From the NCBI RefSeq assembly GCF_003418935.1, contig NZ_QVMT01000001.1, forward strand, positions 62,001-126,000: a stretch of 64,000 bases of DNA. The letters are read 5' to 3'. Position numbers and translations under genes: made by a program. The notes under the pieces are model-generated. The model saw nothing but the letters and a program-made list of their open reading frames with translations. It was not told the DNA's origin and did not search any database. The DNA comes from Emticicia sp. C21. Lineage in GTDB: Bacteria; Bacteroidota; Bacteroidia; Cytophagales; Spirosomataceae. Each line of letters starts with the position of its first letter. The first letter of the stretch is position 1. Shown in pieces: positions 63,608 through 64,000 of this stretch.

Positions 63608-64000
63608 TCAAATTTGTACACCATATACTTTATTGTAGATTTCGACTTTCACGGCGTTCAGGTCAATTTCTTCTGTAGCCATCAGGTATAAATTAATGCT
63701 ATTTTTTGTAACATCATAAGCAGGCTGAATATAATCAGGGTCAGCAATCTGAAAACCATTTCTTTCATAAAACTCTATGCGTTTTTTGGCAACACTACCC
63801 ATTGACGGAGGTTCGGTTTCTAGAACCAGTATTTTATACTGATTTTGTAGTTCGGCCAGTGCCCTTGCCCCTAAGCCTGTACTTCTGAATATCTGATAGA
63901 TTTCAAAAAACTCGACAAACAAAAAATTGCTCATGGGCCAGGTAACAAAATACCCCATAGCATTATTGTTTGCATCGATTCCGAAAATGCGTGTGTTTTC
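63608..64000 (-). CDS. GNAT-like N-acetyltransferase (5' end outside window)
   Basis: 130 residues visible, frame open to the window edge (ENTRIFGIDANNNAMGYF continues upstream). The part seen resembles the second half of the GNAT fold: the strand and acetyl-CoA loop region FRSTGLGARALAELQ (related to the R/Q-x-x-G-x-G/A signature), then LVLETEPPSMG and RIEFYERNGFQ. The substrate is unknown. The gene converges on the truncated YdeI-family gene. Confidence 0.72.
   Translation of the reverse strand, partial: ENTRIFGIDANNNAMGYFVTWPMSNFLFVEFFEIYQIFRSTGLGARALAELQNQYKILVLETEPPSMGSVAKKRIEFYERNGFQIADPDYIQPAYDVTKNSINLYLMATEEIDLNAVKVEIYNKVYGVQI

Noticed and set aside
1-64000. tRNA, rRNA, tmRNA or RNase P RNA genes
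   Set aside because: No cloverleaf, CCA-type end or conserved RNA core was seen by eye; a covariance-model search would be needed to exclude divergent ones.

Overview
The window is AT-rich chromosomal DNA from a member of the Bacteroidota, most likely order Cytophagales (Spirosomataceae/Cytophagaceae-like; the genus cannot be fixed from sequence alone). The evidence is many promoters of the Bacteroidota form (TTG, about 20 bp, TAnnTTTG), an absence of Shine-Dalgarno sequences before most starts, TonB receptors with N-terminal carboxypeptidase-regulatory-like domains, LytTR regulators paired with His_kinase-type sensors, Ig_7 and ELWxxDGT repeats, and a C-terminal 3-coathanger-type domain. I found no rRNA, tRNA, CRISPR array, prophage or plasmid functions.

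Layout. 1-5.8 kb: EamA exporter divergent from a MocR regulator that appears leaderless; a ModE-like protein with a Moco-binding-domain protein and a probable ModE operator; ThuA protein; cupin plus ABM monooxygenase; cyclophilin-like protein. 5.9-12.1 kb: AraC regulator, cupin, sialidase, MFS exporter, PAP2 phosphatase, Old Yellow Enzyme. 12.6-22.3 kb: a giant modular surface protein (about 2,546 residues, frameshifted once at a T run) followed by a LytS/LytTR-type pair. 22.5-29.5 kb: DUF2490 protein, ohrR-ohr with a perfect 26-bp operator, histidine phosphatase, a small Cys/Gly repeat protein, a second sensor/LytTR pair, and two candidate small transcripts. 29.8-36.2 kb: an iron-acquisition-type locus (DUF4856 lipoprotein, imelysin, HTTM membrane protein, TonB receptor) with a Fur-like box. 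36.4-49.7 kb: small orphan proteins, a zinc-ribbon protein, a membrane-anchored Pif1-like helicase, hydrolases, PadR plus MacB-type permease, class-C beta-lactamase-like hydrolase, and a two-half PAP2/haloperoxidase protein. 50-57.8 kb: a third sensor/LytTR pair, a TonB receptor, a 30-residue membrane peptide upstream of an M61 peptidase, and a lipoprotein. 57.8-64 kb: a complete IS982-type element with target duplication, an AraC regulator divergent from a siderophore-type TonB receptor carrying a second Fur-like box, a VOC protein, a truncated YdeI-family gene and a GNAT gene running off the edge.

How they fit together. Two loci look iron-related (29.8-36.2 kb and 58.8-62.3 kb) and share the same AT-rich Fur-like inverted repeat, so they may form one regulon. 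Metal, redox and envelope functions dominate. Several short intergenic repeats recur: a GGGGTTCAAAA palindrome (3 copies), a roughly 145-bp REPIN-like element (2 copies in opposite orientation), and GTCGAAT-type hairpins. The most novel-looking items are the small genes and transcripts (28.7-29.0 kb, 29.6 kb, 36.5 kb, 41.7 kb, 55.0 kb), the Cys/Gly repeat peptide and the membrane-anchored Pif1-like helicase.
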